Positions 17,762-25,775 of a stretch of DNA of 64,000 nucleotides are shown piece by piece. The position numbers and the translations under genes were made by a program. The notes beneath the pieces are model-generated. The model was not told the origin of the DNA, searched no databases, and saw nothing but the letters and a program-made list of their open reading frames with translations. This stretch comes from JBGTGG01 sp964398945 (lineage in GTDB: Bacteria > Bacteroidota > Bacteroidia > Cytophagales > Cyclobacteriaceae): assembly GCA_964398945.1 (NCBI GenBank), contig CAYNOT010000009.1:140735-204734 (forward strand), read 5' to 3'. Every line of letters starts with the position of its first letter. The first letter of the stretch is position 1.

Positions 17762-20700
17762 ATGAAAGAAAGGGAATTTGTTGAGAATCTTTACAACGAG
17801 AAAGCAAGGAATGATAGCAATTCTGAGGATCTTGCGAATACCCTAAATATTCTTTCAAAAACTGTTTTTGGAGATGTTAACCGGTTTGTCTTTGAATTAT
17901 TACAGAATGCTGATGATTCTCCTATACCCAACTCACCGGCAGAACTAAATGTGACATTTCATCTATTCGACAACTACCTCTTATTTTCACATAATGGTAA
18001 GCATTTCGATACATCTGATGTAAAGGGTATTTCCAGAGTAGGGAGTCTTGATAGCCGGAAAGACAAAGAAATGGAGAAAACTGGCTACAAAGGAATTGGT
18101 TTCAAGTCTGTTTTCAGAACCTCAGATTGCGTTCACATCATCTCTAACGGTTATAGATTCAAATTTGACAAAAACCATGCTCTATGGGCAAATGACAAAT
18201 CCTACCCATGGCAGGTAATTCCTATTTGGCATGATGAAATTCCTGAGGAAGTTGCGCCCTATATTGATTTTTCTGATGTAAACACCATTATTAAAATCAG
18301 CAACAAGGAAATTCTCTACTCTGAGATTCTGGATGTATTTGAAGACTGTCAGATCATTTTGTTTTTACGGAACGTCAACTCAATACGATTTAAACGAAAC
18401 AACAGTGCCGAGTTTGAAATTATCAAAAAGAGCACCGGTGCTAATACTTGTGAACTATATTATAATAGTACTCTTAAAAGCAATTGGTATACATCCGAAT
18501 TTACTCAGGAAATCAGCGATTCGCTTAGAGATAAGTTAACAAACCTTTCTGATGAAGAATGTCCAAGAAAGCTTAAGGAAGCAAAAAAGACCAAACTTAC
18601 TTTTGCTGCTCTCATTGAGGGAACTAACCTGGTTGCCTTGGCAAATACGATCATATATAATTATCTGCCCACCAAAGTCGATTATGATTTCCCCTATATC
18701 GTAAACGGAGACTTTATTACCAATGCTGAAAGAACTCAATTGCTTAAAAATGATTGGAATGAATTTCTCCTAAATGCAATAGCTACAGCCCAAATCAATT
18801 TACTGGTAGAGCTTAGTGCCACTAGGTTTAAGAAAGACATCCTTCGTTTATTTAAAGAAACATTTTCATACACTTCGGATAGCCTTAAACTAGCATTCAA
18901 CAAAGGATTGTCAGCATCCATAAATGAAATTCCATTTATTCCTGACCTATCGGAATCAAAACTTTTAAAAGTTCAAGATTGCTTAATTGATTCGCTGGAA
19001 TACTCTAAATATTTCCCTAAAGAACATATCACTGAGTTATACAGTAATAATCCAAGTCTGGTGAGTCAAGAACTTGTTTCTACTGAAAAACTGATTCCCT
19101 TCGGAGCATCACATTTTGGTGAAGGAGAAATAGAAACCTTATTTAGGTCTCAAACCTTTATAGCCGCAGCAACTTCCGACAGAAAGTTAAATTTTCGCTT
19201 GATCTATTTTGTATTTAAGAAGAAACTATCTCCGGAGGTACTAAAGAGACTCAAATTCATTCTGGACAGTACCGGGCAACTTCAGACACCGGAAAATCTA
19301 TACTTCCCTTCGAACTCGTTTACAAAAACCATCTCATTTACGGAGCTAACATTTGTTGATGCAATTGTATTTACGGAAATCGACAAATATGAGGACCTTA
19401 AAAAATGGTTAATTGAACTTGGAGTGAAATTCCCAAAGAACATCGAAATTCTTCGCAAGTCAATCTTTCCAATGATCAATAAAGATCGTATTACACTGGA
19501 TACCACATTTGAAGTCACGCATTTTATTTTCAATCTATATACTCAGGGTGAGCTAACCGATAACGACTACAAGACATTAAGGAAAATTAAACTGTTAACG
19601 AATAATGGCCTAAAAGTCGCTTCAGCAACTCATCTATCAAACGCTTATAATCCACGACTAAAGCTTGAAGACCTTGTGCCTGAGCAGAGTTATGTAAGCA
19701 AAGACTATATCTCAAGTAATGGGGATATAGAGACCTGGAAGAGCCTTTTTCTCAGACTCTTTGTAAAGGAAAAGATAACCGTTGTTAAATATGACAAAAC
19801 AGAAAGAGGGCAATTATCTTCAATTATTCCTGAAATCTCAGGCTATCTTTCTTGGATAGACAATAATGGCTATTATGATTCAATTTATGCTCGATACAAA
19901 AATTCAGGACAGCATTATTTATCCAATGTAAGGTATTTCTTTTTTATAGATCACCTGAAATCTATAACATTCGCTAAGCTTTTTTGGGACATTCTGTTAG
20001 GCGACTGGAATAGTTATCAGTTAGATGATCCAAAAACAAAATATCATCACTACGGTGGGGTCAATGAAGTCCCTGATTACTTACAATATTATGTAAGAAA
20101 CTTCCCTTCGATTCCTGCGACAGATAGGAAATGCTACAAATCTACTGAGGTCTACTCTCCAAGATTTAAAAACATCATACAGGACAAATATCCAGTTGCC
20201 GACTTCAAAAGTACTTTATTGTCCAAAGAGCAGATAAGTTACCTAGGTCTGAGGCAATTCATTGAGATAGACAATTGTATATCTCTGTTGGCAAGCCTCG
20301 CAATAGAAGACATTACCAATGAGACAAAAAAGCAGATATTTGCTCTGTATGACGAAATAATAAAATCCTACAAAGAAGGAAACAGGATAGCTACCGATAT
20401 TTCTACCATTACTCTTTTATCTCTAAACAATTCATATCAATCTGTTGATAGTCTTTATTACTTTAATATCAGCTCACTATCCCCATCAGTGAGTTCCGAT
20501 AGGTTTATTCAATTTTCAGATTCATTTTCCGATAAGGACAAAGCTCTTTTTTGTCAGATGTTCGAAATACCAGCCGTTACCTACTCTGATTTAGATTTCA
20601 ACTATGAAAATCGTGAAAATGACGACTCACTGAAAGCAAAGCTCAACGAAATCCTTCCTTTTTTATCCATTATCATTGCTCATAAAGATTCCTTAGAATT

Positions 20701-21619
20701 TGACAAAATATTCACTCAGCTAAACGCAATAATTGATTCGACAACAGTATATAAAGCTGAGACGCTCACACTTTTATACAGGGATCAAGCAGATGAAATA
20801 ATTTTTAATTCCTCCATAACAACGTGGCATGATGGCAACAGCTTTTATTTTTCAGGTAATTGGCTAAGCCCACTAACGCTATATTCACTTTGTTCTCTCC
20901 TATGTGATTATTTAGGCATTGAAAATATTGACCGTGAACTATCCTTATTCTTACAAATAAGTAAAACTGAAATAATAGATTGGTTGACTGAAAAAGGTTA
21001 CGAGATACCAAGCTCTACGAGTCTCCCGCCTCAAGAATATAGCGTGAGTGACGAGGAAGTTGCTAATAGCATTTTTGAGGTTGCGGATCCTGAAATTAAT
21101 TATTCAGAATCAGTTACAATCGAAGAATTTGAACCGGAAGTTGAAGCACAGGCTGCTGATACGATAAATGTAAAAATCAATAATGTTAATCATCAATCGG
21201 TAGGTTTTGTAAATACTTCAAAAGACTATGCCAAGCTGAAAAATGATGAAATTAAAATTGATATTGGCAGATGGAGCGAGGAGTACATATACAATTATTT
21301 ACAGTCAAAAGAACAATACACCTCAATCAATTGGTTAAACAAAGACGAAGAAGCGTATCTGCCCTATGATTTCATTGTTGTTGAAAATCAGAAGGAAAAG
21401 TACATTGAGGTCAAAGGAACTCCTTCAAAAGACAAGGGGGAATTTTATATGTCAAAGAGTGAATGGAACTTTATGTTCGAAAAAAAGGCTGACTATACAA
21501 TTTACAGATTGTTTAATGCCGGAAAAAAAGATGGACTGGAAATAAAAATTATTGAAGAACCCTATCTATTGATTCAGAACGGCAATATGCTTCCAGATTC
21601 CATTTCAGTGTACATTTAG
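17762..21619 (+). CDS. HSP90/sacsin-like ATPase fused to DUF3883 nuclease domain
   Basis: 1285 residues. The N-terminal GHKL (HSP90/sacsin-type) ATPase has the N-box FVFELLQNADDSP (about 38-50), a SHNGKHF segment, and the glycine-rich lid GYKGIGFKSVF; the NGDFITNAERTQL motif is also sacsin-like. A long middle region (about 330-1130) has no recognised domain. The C terminus is a DUF3883 (NO VEIN-like) domain with a PD-(D/E)XK core: Asp1203, then Glu1216-Val-Lys1218 (KYIEVKGT), and the family element MSKSEWNFMFEKKADY. I infer an ATP-gated nuclease effector. It starts 15 bp after the slicer-dead Argonaute, so the two are probably one operon and one system. It carries many AT-rich codons compared with hsd genes. 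Confidence 0.85.
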   Translation: MKEREFVENLYNEKARNDSNSEDLANTLNILSKTVFGDVNRFVFELLQNADDSPIPNSPAELNVTFHLFDNYLLFSHNGKHFDTSDVKGISRVGSLDSRKDKEMEKTGYKGIGFKSVFRTSDCVHIISNGYRFKFDKNHALWANDKSYPWQVIPIWHDEIPEEVAPYIDFSDVNTIIKISNKEILYSEILDVFEDCQIILFLRNVNSIRFKRNNSAEFEIIKKSTGANTCELYYNSTLKSNWYTSEFTQEISDSLRDKLTNLSDEECPRKLKEAKKTKLTFAALIEGTNLVALANTIIYNYLPTKVDYDFPYIVNGDFITNAERTQLLKNDWNEFLLNAIATAQINLLVELSATRFKKDILRLFKETFSYTSDSLKLAFNKGLSASINEIPFIPDLSESKLLKVQDCLIDSLEYSKYFPKEHITELYSNNPSLVSQELVSTEKLIPFGASHFGEGEIETLFRSQTFIAAATSDRKLNFRLIYFVFKKKLSPEVLKRLKFILDSTGQLQTPENLYFPSNSFTKTISFTELTFVDAIVFTEIDKYEDLKKWLIELGVKFPKNIEILRKSIFPMINKDRITLDTTFEVTHFIFNLYTQGELTDNDYKTLRKIKLLTNNGLKVASATHLSNAYNPRLKLEDLVPEQSYVSKDYISSNGDIETWKSLFLRLFVKEKITVVKYDKTERGQLSSIIPEISGYLSWIDNNGYYDSIYARYKNSGQHYLSNVRYFFFIDHLKSITFAKLFWDILLGDWNSYQLDDPKTKYHHYGGVNEVPDYLQYYVRNFPSIPATDRKCYKSTEVYSPRFKNIIQDKYPVADFKSTLLSKEQISYLGLRQFIEIDNCISLLASLAIEDITNETKKQIFALYDEIIKSYKEGNRIATDISTITLLSLNNSYQSVDSLYYFNISSLSPSVSSDRFIQFSDSFSDKDKALFCQMFEIPAVTYSDLDFNYENRENDDSLKAKLNEILPFLSIIIAHKDSLEFDKIFTQLNAIIDSTTVYKAETLTLLYRDQADEIIFNSSITTWHDGNSFYFSGNWLSPLTLYSLCSLLCDYLGIENIDRELSLFLQISKTEIIDWLTEKGYEIPSSTSLPPQEYSVSDEEVANSIFEVADPEINYSESVTIEEFEPEVEAQAADTINVKINNVNHQSVGFVNTSKDYAKLKNDEIKIDIGRWSEEYIYNYLQSKEQYTSINWLNKDEEAYLPYDFIVVENQKEKYIEVKGTPSKDKGEFYMSKSEWNFMFEKKADYTIYRLFNAGKKDGLEIKIIEEPYLLIQNGNMLPDSISVYI

Positions 21620-21636
21620 GCCCATCACACGGCCAT

Positions 21637-21710
21637 GTGCCTACAGCCTGTTCATTCCGTTCGTTCCTCACTACATTCACAAGCTTCCAGCACCGCACAG
21701 CAAGAGTAGC
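21637..21710 (+). repeat. Imperfect direct repeat, copy 1
   Basis: This block shares GTGCCTACAG, CGTTCCTCACT, CAGCACCGCACA and CAAGAGTAGC in the same order and nearly the same spacing with the block at 22115-22195. The segments between them vary. It is not a tandem array; the copies are about 480 bp apart. Confidence 0.75.
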
Positions 21711-22114
21711 CCGTTATTCCATTTCGCTACGCTGCATTCCATACCGTGCCACACTTGCTTTTCCCAACGCACCCCACAACGCAGGTAAAGCGGTGTTCGT
21801 CAGTCGTTCCGTTTTGTTCCGCAAAAACATATCTGCAAGGGTAAAATGAACTCCCTTCGGTCGCCCTTGCATATACCGTTCACTTACCAGGTGTCTTGCG
21901 CTCCAGTGGGTGCTCGCCACCTGCCGTTCACTTGTTTTGCTTCACACACTCTCTCCCTCCTCACTCGCAGCTACTTCATCCCCCCAAACCCCATCTAAGG
22001 TGTTCGCTAAACTCACAATCTTTTTTATTGGGGGTCTGTCGCTGCTTATAGTTTTTGCTCGCCTGCGGGTCGCTGCGGGCTGATCGGGCTGTCATGTTTT
22101 TTGCAATTTCCCCT

Positions 22115-22195
22115 GTGCCTACAGTCGCTTCGTTTCAGTCATTCGTTCCTCACTCCTTCAACTCAGCCACTTTCAGCACCGCACACAAGAGTAGC
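22115..22195 (+). repeat. Imperfect direct repeat, copy 2
   Basis: Second copy of the block at 21637-21710, with the same four conserved segments and a few extra bases between them. A weaker echo of the first part (CAATCGTTCCGTTCCGTTCAGTC) is visible near 22337 but lacks the later segments. Confidence 0.75.
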
Positions 22196-22608
22196 TCCTT
22201 CTCTTCACTCCGCGAACCAACCCACCGTCATTCCGCAATCTGCCTGCAATCCTTCTTCAATGTATTTGTTGTTCGATAAAAATTAACAAATACAGCCAAC
22301 TCCATTGCAGTCAGTTATTGCTCCATTCCTTCCCCTCAATCGTTCCGTTCCGTTCAGTCGCTACCCTTGCCTTTGCCAACCCTGATGCAAAAAAACACGC
22401 CAGCCCTGCCGTAAACGGTAGGCGTCTGCCGCCCTCATTCTTCGGGCTTTTGCAGCCACCACCCTTGCTCCGCTCGCAGGCGGCTCGCACGCACAGCTAC
22501 AGATCTCCATTCCGTTTCTCTTCATTCCGCCCTTCCGCTTTCCCAACGCTAGCTCAAGGCTGTTTTACCTGCGTTTCCCCACGGCTACCAAAATCCGTAT
22601 ATTGTTAC

Positions 22609-23205
22609 ATGGAAATAGCTAAAGGATATAAAACATCTGATTACCAAAGTCTGGATTTGACCGACCCTCAATCAAAAGATTGGAATTTAGCGATTCAAAT
22701 TCTTCAATATAGGATAGAACTCAGGTATTTAGAACCCATTAGGTTACTTATTGAACATGAAAAATTCTTACCAGCCCGAGACCAGAATTTCGGATTTTCA
22801 ATCACTGCAATTATGTGTTTGCTTATAGAGACACTTTATTGCTTTCGAAATGGGATAATCGACAATTCAGGAAGGGGTAATGCCAAGAAAGCATTTGTAG
22901 AGTTCTTAACTACAACAAGTTCTTTCGATTCGATCTTCACTAAAAAAACCGCTTCCATTTTTTGTGACCATTTTAGAAATGGGATACTTCACCAAGCCGA
23001 AACTAAAGCGAACTCTAGAATAAGAGCAATTGGTCCAGCAGTTAGGGAAATCAATAATAGCATATCAATCAATAGAACTACAATCTTTCAACTTCTTGAA
23101 AAAGAGTTCAATCAATACTTAGCAGAACTCTCAGATCCTTCAAACACTCTCCTCCGACAACATTTCAAAACAAAAATGGATCATGTGTGCTCACCTAAGA
23201 TTTAA
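22609..23205 (+). CDS. HEPN-like protein, candidate ribonuclease
   Basis: 198 residues, largely alpha-helical. The open frame runs back to 22318, but codons before 22609 encode the same low-complexity sequence as the surrounding non-coding stretch, while from the ATG at 22609 the composition becomes protein-like. The segment HFRNGILHQAE contains Arg123-Asn-x3-His128, the R-x4-H catalytic motif of HEPN ribonucleases, placed in the second half of the domain as expected. HEPN proteins are common toxins and effectors in defence islands. No MNT nucleotidyltransferase partner is adjacent. Family membership is inferred from this motif and helical pattern; the rest is unrecognised. Confidence 0.55.
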   Translation: MEIAKGYKTSDYQSLDLTDPQSKDWNLAIQILQYRIELRYLEPIRLLIEHEKFLPARDQNFGFSITAIMCLLIETLYCFRNGIIDNSGRGNAKKAFVEFLTTTSSFDSIFTKKTASIFCDHFRNGILHQAETKANSRIRAIGPAVREINNSISINRTTIFQLLEKEFNQYLAELSDPSNTLLRQHFKTKMDHVCSPKI

Positions 23206-23269
23206 TAGTTGACGGTCAAATAATCACTCAAACATAAAGCAAAGTTACAGGCGTGCGGATGTGAGAGCT

Positions 23270-23342
23270 GCAAGGGTTCGCTTCGCCTGTTGAGAAAAAA
23301 ATCTCCACCCTACGGGTAGTATTTTTCTCTCACAGCCCTTGC
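23270..23342 (+). repeat. Structured hairpin element, copy 1
   Basis: The outer stem is GCAAGGG (23270-23276) with CCCTTGC (23336-23342). The inner stem pairs GAGAAAAA (23292) with TTTTTCTC (23322). The apex is ATCTCCACCCTACGGGTAGT. The A-rich core from GAAAAAAATCTCC to GGTAGTATTTTT is identical, apart from one base (G versus A), to copy 2, while the outer stem sequence is different but still pairs. Confidence 0.7.
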
Positions 23343-23526
23343 TTCAATCACACCGATCCTGTGGATGCAGGGCATTATGTTTAAGTTATTATTCAGAGTC
23401 CGTTGCGGCAGCCGGTGGTTGTTGGCGGGCGTTCGCACCTCAGGTCTTCCGTTCCATGCAGGCATTCATCGTTGTGGCATCACAGATTATACGCTGCGTG
23501 TTTTTTGGTTCGAGTTGTGCCTTTCA

Positions 23527-23556
23527 GAGCTTCCCTTTTAGGGGGCTCTTTTTTTT
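23527..23556 (+). terminator. Rho-independent terminator
   Basis: GAGC (23527) followed by TTCCC pairs with GGGGGCTC (23541-23548) around a TTTTA loop and is followed directly by eight T residues. It lies downstream of the first hairpin element and the HEPN-like gene, and could end either transcript. Confidence 0.7.
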
Positions 23557-23632
23557 ACTCGTACAGGGAAAATTTTTAAAAGATGAAAGCAAAGATAGGC
23601 GGGTTCGCACAGAGCCAACGCTCATTCGGACA

Positions 23633-23705
23633 GTCAAGGTCAAGCCCTCCGGGTTTTGAAAAAAATCTCCACCCTACAGGTAGTATTTTTTCCAAAAACC
23701 TTGAC
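23633..23705 (+). repeat. Structured hairpin element, copy 2
   Basis: The outer stem is GTCAAGGT (23633-23640) with ACCTTGAC (23698-23705), a perfect 8 bp. The inner stem TTTTGAAAAAA pairs with TTTTTTCCAAAA with one bulged C. The apical core ATCTCCACCCTACAGGTAGT is the same as in copy 1 but for one base. It is 363 bp from copy 1 and in the same orientation. Confidence 0.7.
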
Positions 23706-23822
23706 AGCCGACCCTCACCCGCCTGAAAGACAGCTTTCTCTTTTCTTTTTTTCCCTTTTTTCTTTTCTCTTTTGAAAAAATGTGTGCGAAGCGCAGCGAG
23801 CAAAACTTTAATGGCTCACTGT

Positions 23823-24257
23823 ATGAAATCGATTCGCATCAAAACCCACCGACCAGATGGCAGCTACAATCAGCCGCACTTCTTCATCCTGAACAGAGGA
23901 CTGAACAGCGGAAAACCGCTCAACCAACCTTGCCCGAATTGCTTTGTTTGTCTTACTGACAACCATGAGGACAGGGAATTTCTCTATTGGCTTTGCTTTG
24001 GATTGTGGAGGTCAAAATCATTTCACTATCTCCTGAAAGGCTCCGTGATTCCATTTGTGACTATTGATGAAACCCGAAAGCTAATCCGGGAAAGTTCCGC
24101 CAAAGCAAACTGCAAAACCCAGGCATTTCAAAAGGCAATGCAAGCCCTTCGGCTACTCGACACCAACGAGCAAAAAATCAAGGTCACACTAAAGATGATT
24201 GATACTGCCAGACAAGCCATATTCTATGACTTGATGAAAGAAGCAGGTACAGGATAG
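23823..24257 (+). CDS. DUF6943 family protein
   Basis: 144 residues from the ATG at 23823 (an in-frame ATG at 23811 adds four). The sequence MKSIRIKTHRPDGSYNQPHF, then FFILNRGLNSGKPLN and NCFVCLTDNHEDREFLYWLC, matches a small Bacteroidota family I know as DUF6943, carried on genomic islands. Two cysteines in PCPNCFVC and further Cys/His residues could bind metal. It has no known function. The preceding frame to 23772 is in low-complexity sequence and is not believed. Confidence 0.7.
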   Translation: MKSIRIKTHRPDGSYNQPHFFILNRGLNSGKPLNQPCPNCFVCLTDNHEDREFLYWLCFGLWRSKSFHYLLKGSVIPFVTIDETRKLIRESSAKANCKTQAFQKAMQALRLLDTNEQKIKVTLKMIDTARQAIFYDLMKEAGTG

Positions 24258-24262
24258 ATTCC

Positions 24263-24285
24263 TGCCCTGCTAAAAAAACAGGGCA
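24263..24285 (+). other. Stem-loop after the DUF6943 gene
   Basis: Perfect 7-bp inverted repeat TGCCCTG / CAGGGCA with the loop CTAAAAAAA, 5 bp after the stop codon. No T-run follows on the + strand, so it may stabilise the transcript end instead of terminating on its own. Confidence 0.45.
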
Positions 24286-24435
24286 ACAAAAGCAAAATAA
24301 AGCACACTACCGCAACAGCACCCAAGAGAGAACTACCGCCTAATTCTTGAAGTAATTTAGTTGGCGAAGGGCAAATCCATGGTAAGTCCGTGTCAAGTCC
24401 AAGCAAATGTTTAACCCCTAAAAAATCGTAAAGAG

Positions 24436-25077
24436 ATGGGAAAAATTAATCAGGGTATTCTCGGTGGTGTATCAGGCCAGGTAGGGAATGTAATCGGTGG
24501 AACTTGGAAGGGCATCGATTACCTGCGCATCAAACCTTCCAGTGTAGCGAACCCAAGAACTGAAGGTCAGGTTGACCAGCGTTCGAAGTTCTCAACTGTC
24601 TTGCGGTTCTTGCAGCCCATGACAGACTTCCTGAGAGTCGGTTTCAAGTTGTATGCAAACAAAATGACCCAGTTTAATGCGGCCATGTCATACAACCTGA
24701 ACAATGCGATTACCGGAGTTTATCCAAACTTCATGATTGACTATGCAGCTGCATTGGTTACTCGTGGTAATCTCACAACAGCTGCCAACGGTGCTGCCAC
24801 TTCTCCAAGTGCTGGATCAGTGGAAGTGACCTGGACAGATAACTCAGGCAGTGGTAGTGCTCAGGCAACAGACAAGGCGCTGATTGCCCTTTTGAACACT
24901 ACCCGTGGAGAAGCAGTTTTTACAACTGCTGGACCTGCAAGGAGTGCCGCAGCTGCAGCCATTCCTGTACCTTCTGAGTACTCAGGAGAAGATGTAGAAG
25001 TCTTCTTAGGGTTTGTATCAGAAGACGGAACTAAAGTTGCTAGCAGCGTTTATTTAGGCTCTGTAACAGTTGCGTAA
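24436..25077 (+). CDS. DUF6266 family protein
   Basis: 213 residues. The start MGKINQGILGGVSGQVGNVI and following GGTWKGIDYLRIKPSSVANP are the hallmark of DUF6266, a Bacteroidota family with a glycine-rich N terminus and a C-terminal Ig-like/beta-rich domain (about 115-213) with VTWTDNSGSG. The family resembles phage or contractile-particle structural proteins in composition, but its function is unknown. It is followed by a strong terminator, so it forms its own transcription unit. The upstream 178 bp contain a stem-loop and two AAGTCC repeats and no other gene. Confidence 0.8.
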   Translation: MGKINQGILGGVSGQVGNVIGGTWKGIDYLRIKPSSVANPRTEGQVDQRSKFSTVLRFLQPMTDFLRVGFKLYANKMTQFNAAMSYNLNNAITGVYPNFMIDYAAALVTRGNLTTAANGAATSPSAGSVEVTWTDNSGSGSAQATDKALIALLNTTRGEAVFTTAGPARSAAAAAIPVPSEYSGEDVEVFLGFVSEDGTKVASSVYLGSVTVA

Positions 25078-25096
25078 AGCAATTGGTGTTTTCCTT

Positions 25097-25128
25097 AAAA
25101 ACCGCTTCCTTTGTGGAGCGGTTTTTTT
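25097..25128 (+). terminator. Rho-independent terminator of the DUF6266 gene
   Basis: AAAAACCGCT pairs with AGCGGTTTTT around a ten-base loop (TCCTTTGTGG) and ends in seven T residues, about 20 bp after the stop codon. Confidence 0.88.
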
Positions 25129-25188
25129 ATGCCCGCTCACTTCGTTTTTCCTTTCTTTAGCCCTTAATTAGCCTAATATCAACACTTC

Positions 25189-25210
25189 CTGTTGCTAATC
25201 TGTTGCTAAT
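25189..25210 (+). repeat. Perfect tandem 11-bp repeat
   Basis: CTGTTGCTAAT occurs twice with no gap, about 80 bp before the four-helix-bundle gene and close to the end of the island. Short direct repeats of one helical turn suit binding by an integrase or regulator, but no partner is visible. Confidence 0.5.
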
Positions 25211-25292
25211 ACAACTTAACTTATTGATATACAGGTATTGAAAAGATATTGTATCGGGAAGTAATTTTTCATTCATACTAAAAAGCCATTTT

Positions 25293-25775
25293 ATGAACGG
25301 GAATAATGAAGAAGAGTTTATCGACCCAAAGGAACTTCCTATCTACAAAAAGGGTAAAGAAATCTTCGATATCGTGCATCAGATTACAAAACTTATTCCT
25401 GAGGAAAACGAAATCCTACAAAGCATTAAAGGACAAATGATTGCAGATGCGGCTCTATTAACTGTAAAGATAACTGGAGCATCACGTGGCGGACTGTATG
25501 ATATGAAAATGGAAGCAGCAGCGATCATTCGTAAAGCTGCCAGAGACCTGATGGTACAGAATCACAGTCTGGAAATGTTTGGGTTTAAAGAGGTGCACTA
25601 TTTTCAAATTGTAAGGGACTTACTAGAAGAATACCGACTGTTGTTTATCGATTGGGTTAACAGCTTTGATCAATGGGATTACATGATCGACCGTTGGGGA
25701 TTATTTAATCCACCCGGTGTTGGTCCTTTTGATAAGGATCCTGACGATGACATTCCTTTCAGTGATGAAGGATAA
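25293..25775 (+). CDS. Four-helix-bundle protein, S23/Avd-like
   Basis: 160 residues. The body (about 12-125) reads as four helices with IYKKGKEIFDIVHQITKLIP, then the KITGASRGGLYDMKMEAAAI segment and RDLMVQNHSLEMFGF, resembling the S23/IVP and Avd four-helix-bundle superfamily. The C terminus is aromatic and acidic (WVNSFDQWDYMIDRWGLF, then PDDDIPF). Such proteins occur as cargo in mobile islands; Avd members help diversity-generating retroelements, but no template/variable repeats are seen here. It is the last gene that looks like island content. Function is not assigned. Confidence 0.6.
   Translation: MNGNNEEEFIDPKELPIYKKGKEIFDIVHQITKLIPEENEILQSIKGQMIADAALLTVKITGASRGGLYDMKMEAAAIIRKAARDLMVQNHSLEMFGFKEVHYFQIVRDLLEEYRLLFIDWVNSFDQWDYMIDRWGLFNPPGVGPFDKDPDDDIPFSDEG

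Larger units (their letters stand above)
21620..22608. other. Pyrimidine-rich non-coding stretch
   Basis: About 990 bp with a strong C/T bias on the + strand and runs such as CGTTCCGTTCCGTTC. Possible frames on both strands have no recognisable protein features. It contains an imperfect duplicated block (21637-21710 and 22115-22195), and an inverted repeat CCCCCAA (21981) / TTGGGGG (22028) around a 40-nt loop. It separates the Argonaute unit from a HEPN-like gene. I cannot assign a function. Confidence 0.5.
23206..23822. other. Non-coding stretch with structured elements
   Basis: Roughly 600 bp with no credible gene. It holds two related hairpins (23270-23342, 23633-23705), a Rho-independent terminator (23527-23556) and a polypyrimidine tract (about 23728-23774: mixed T and C) just before the DUF6943 gene. 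The terminator implies that something short and non-coding may be transcribed rightward through the first hairpin. Confidence 0.5.

Noticed and set aside
21714..21920. Minus-strand ORF of 68 codons in the pyrimidine-rich stretch
   Set aside because: It is a by-product of the C/T-rich composition, has no start context, and overlaps the repeat block and non-coding sequence.
22318..22608. N-terminal extension of the HEPN-like ORF
   Set aside because: The added 97 codons encode Arg/Ser/Pro/Phe-rich low-complexity sequence typical of the surrounding non-coding DNA; the ATG at 22609 is a natural start.
23339..23659. 106-codon + strand ORF
   Set aside because: It runs across the T8 terminator and into the second hairpin, and its composition is not protein-like.
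6784..25775. A diversity-generating retroelement (RT plus Avd-like protein)
   Set aside because: The RT has defence-type sequence and operon context, the Avd-like protein is 17 kb away, and I found no template/variable repeat.
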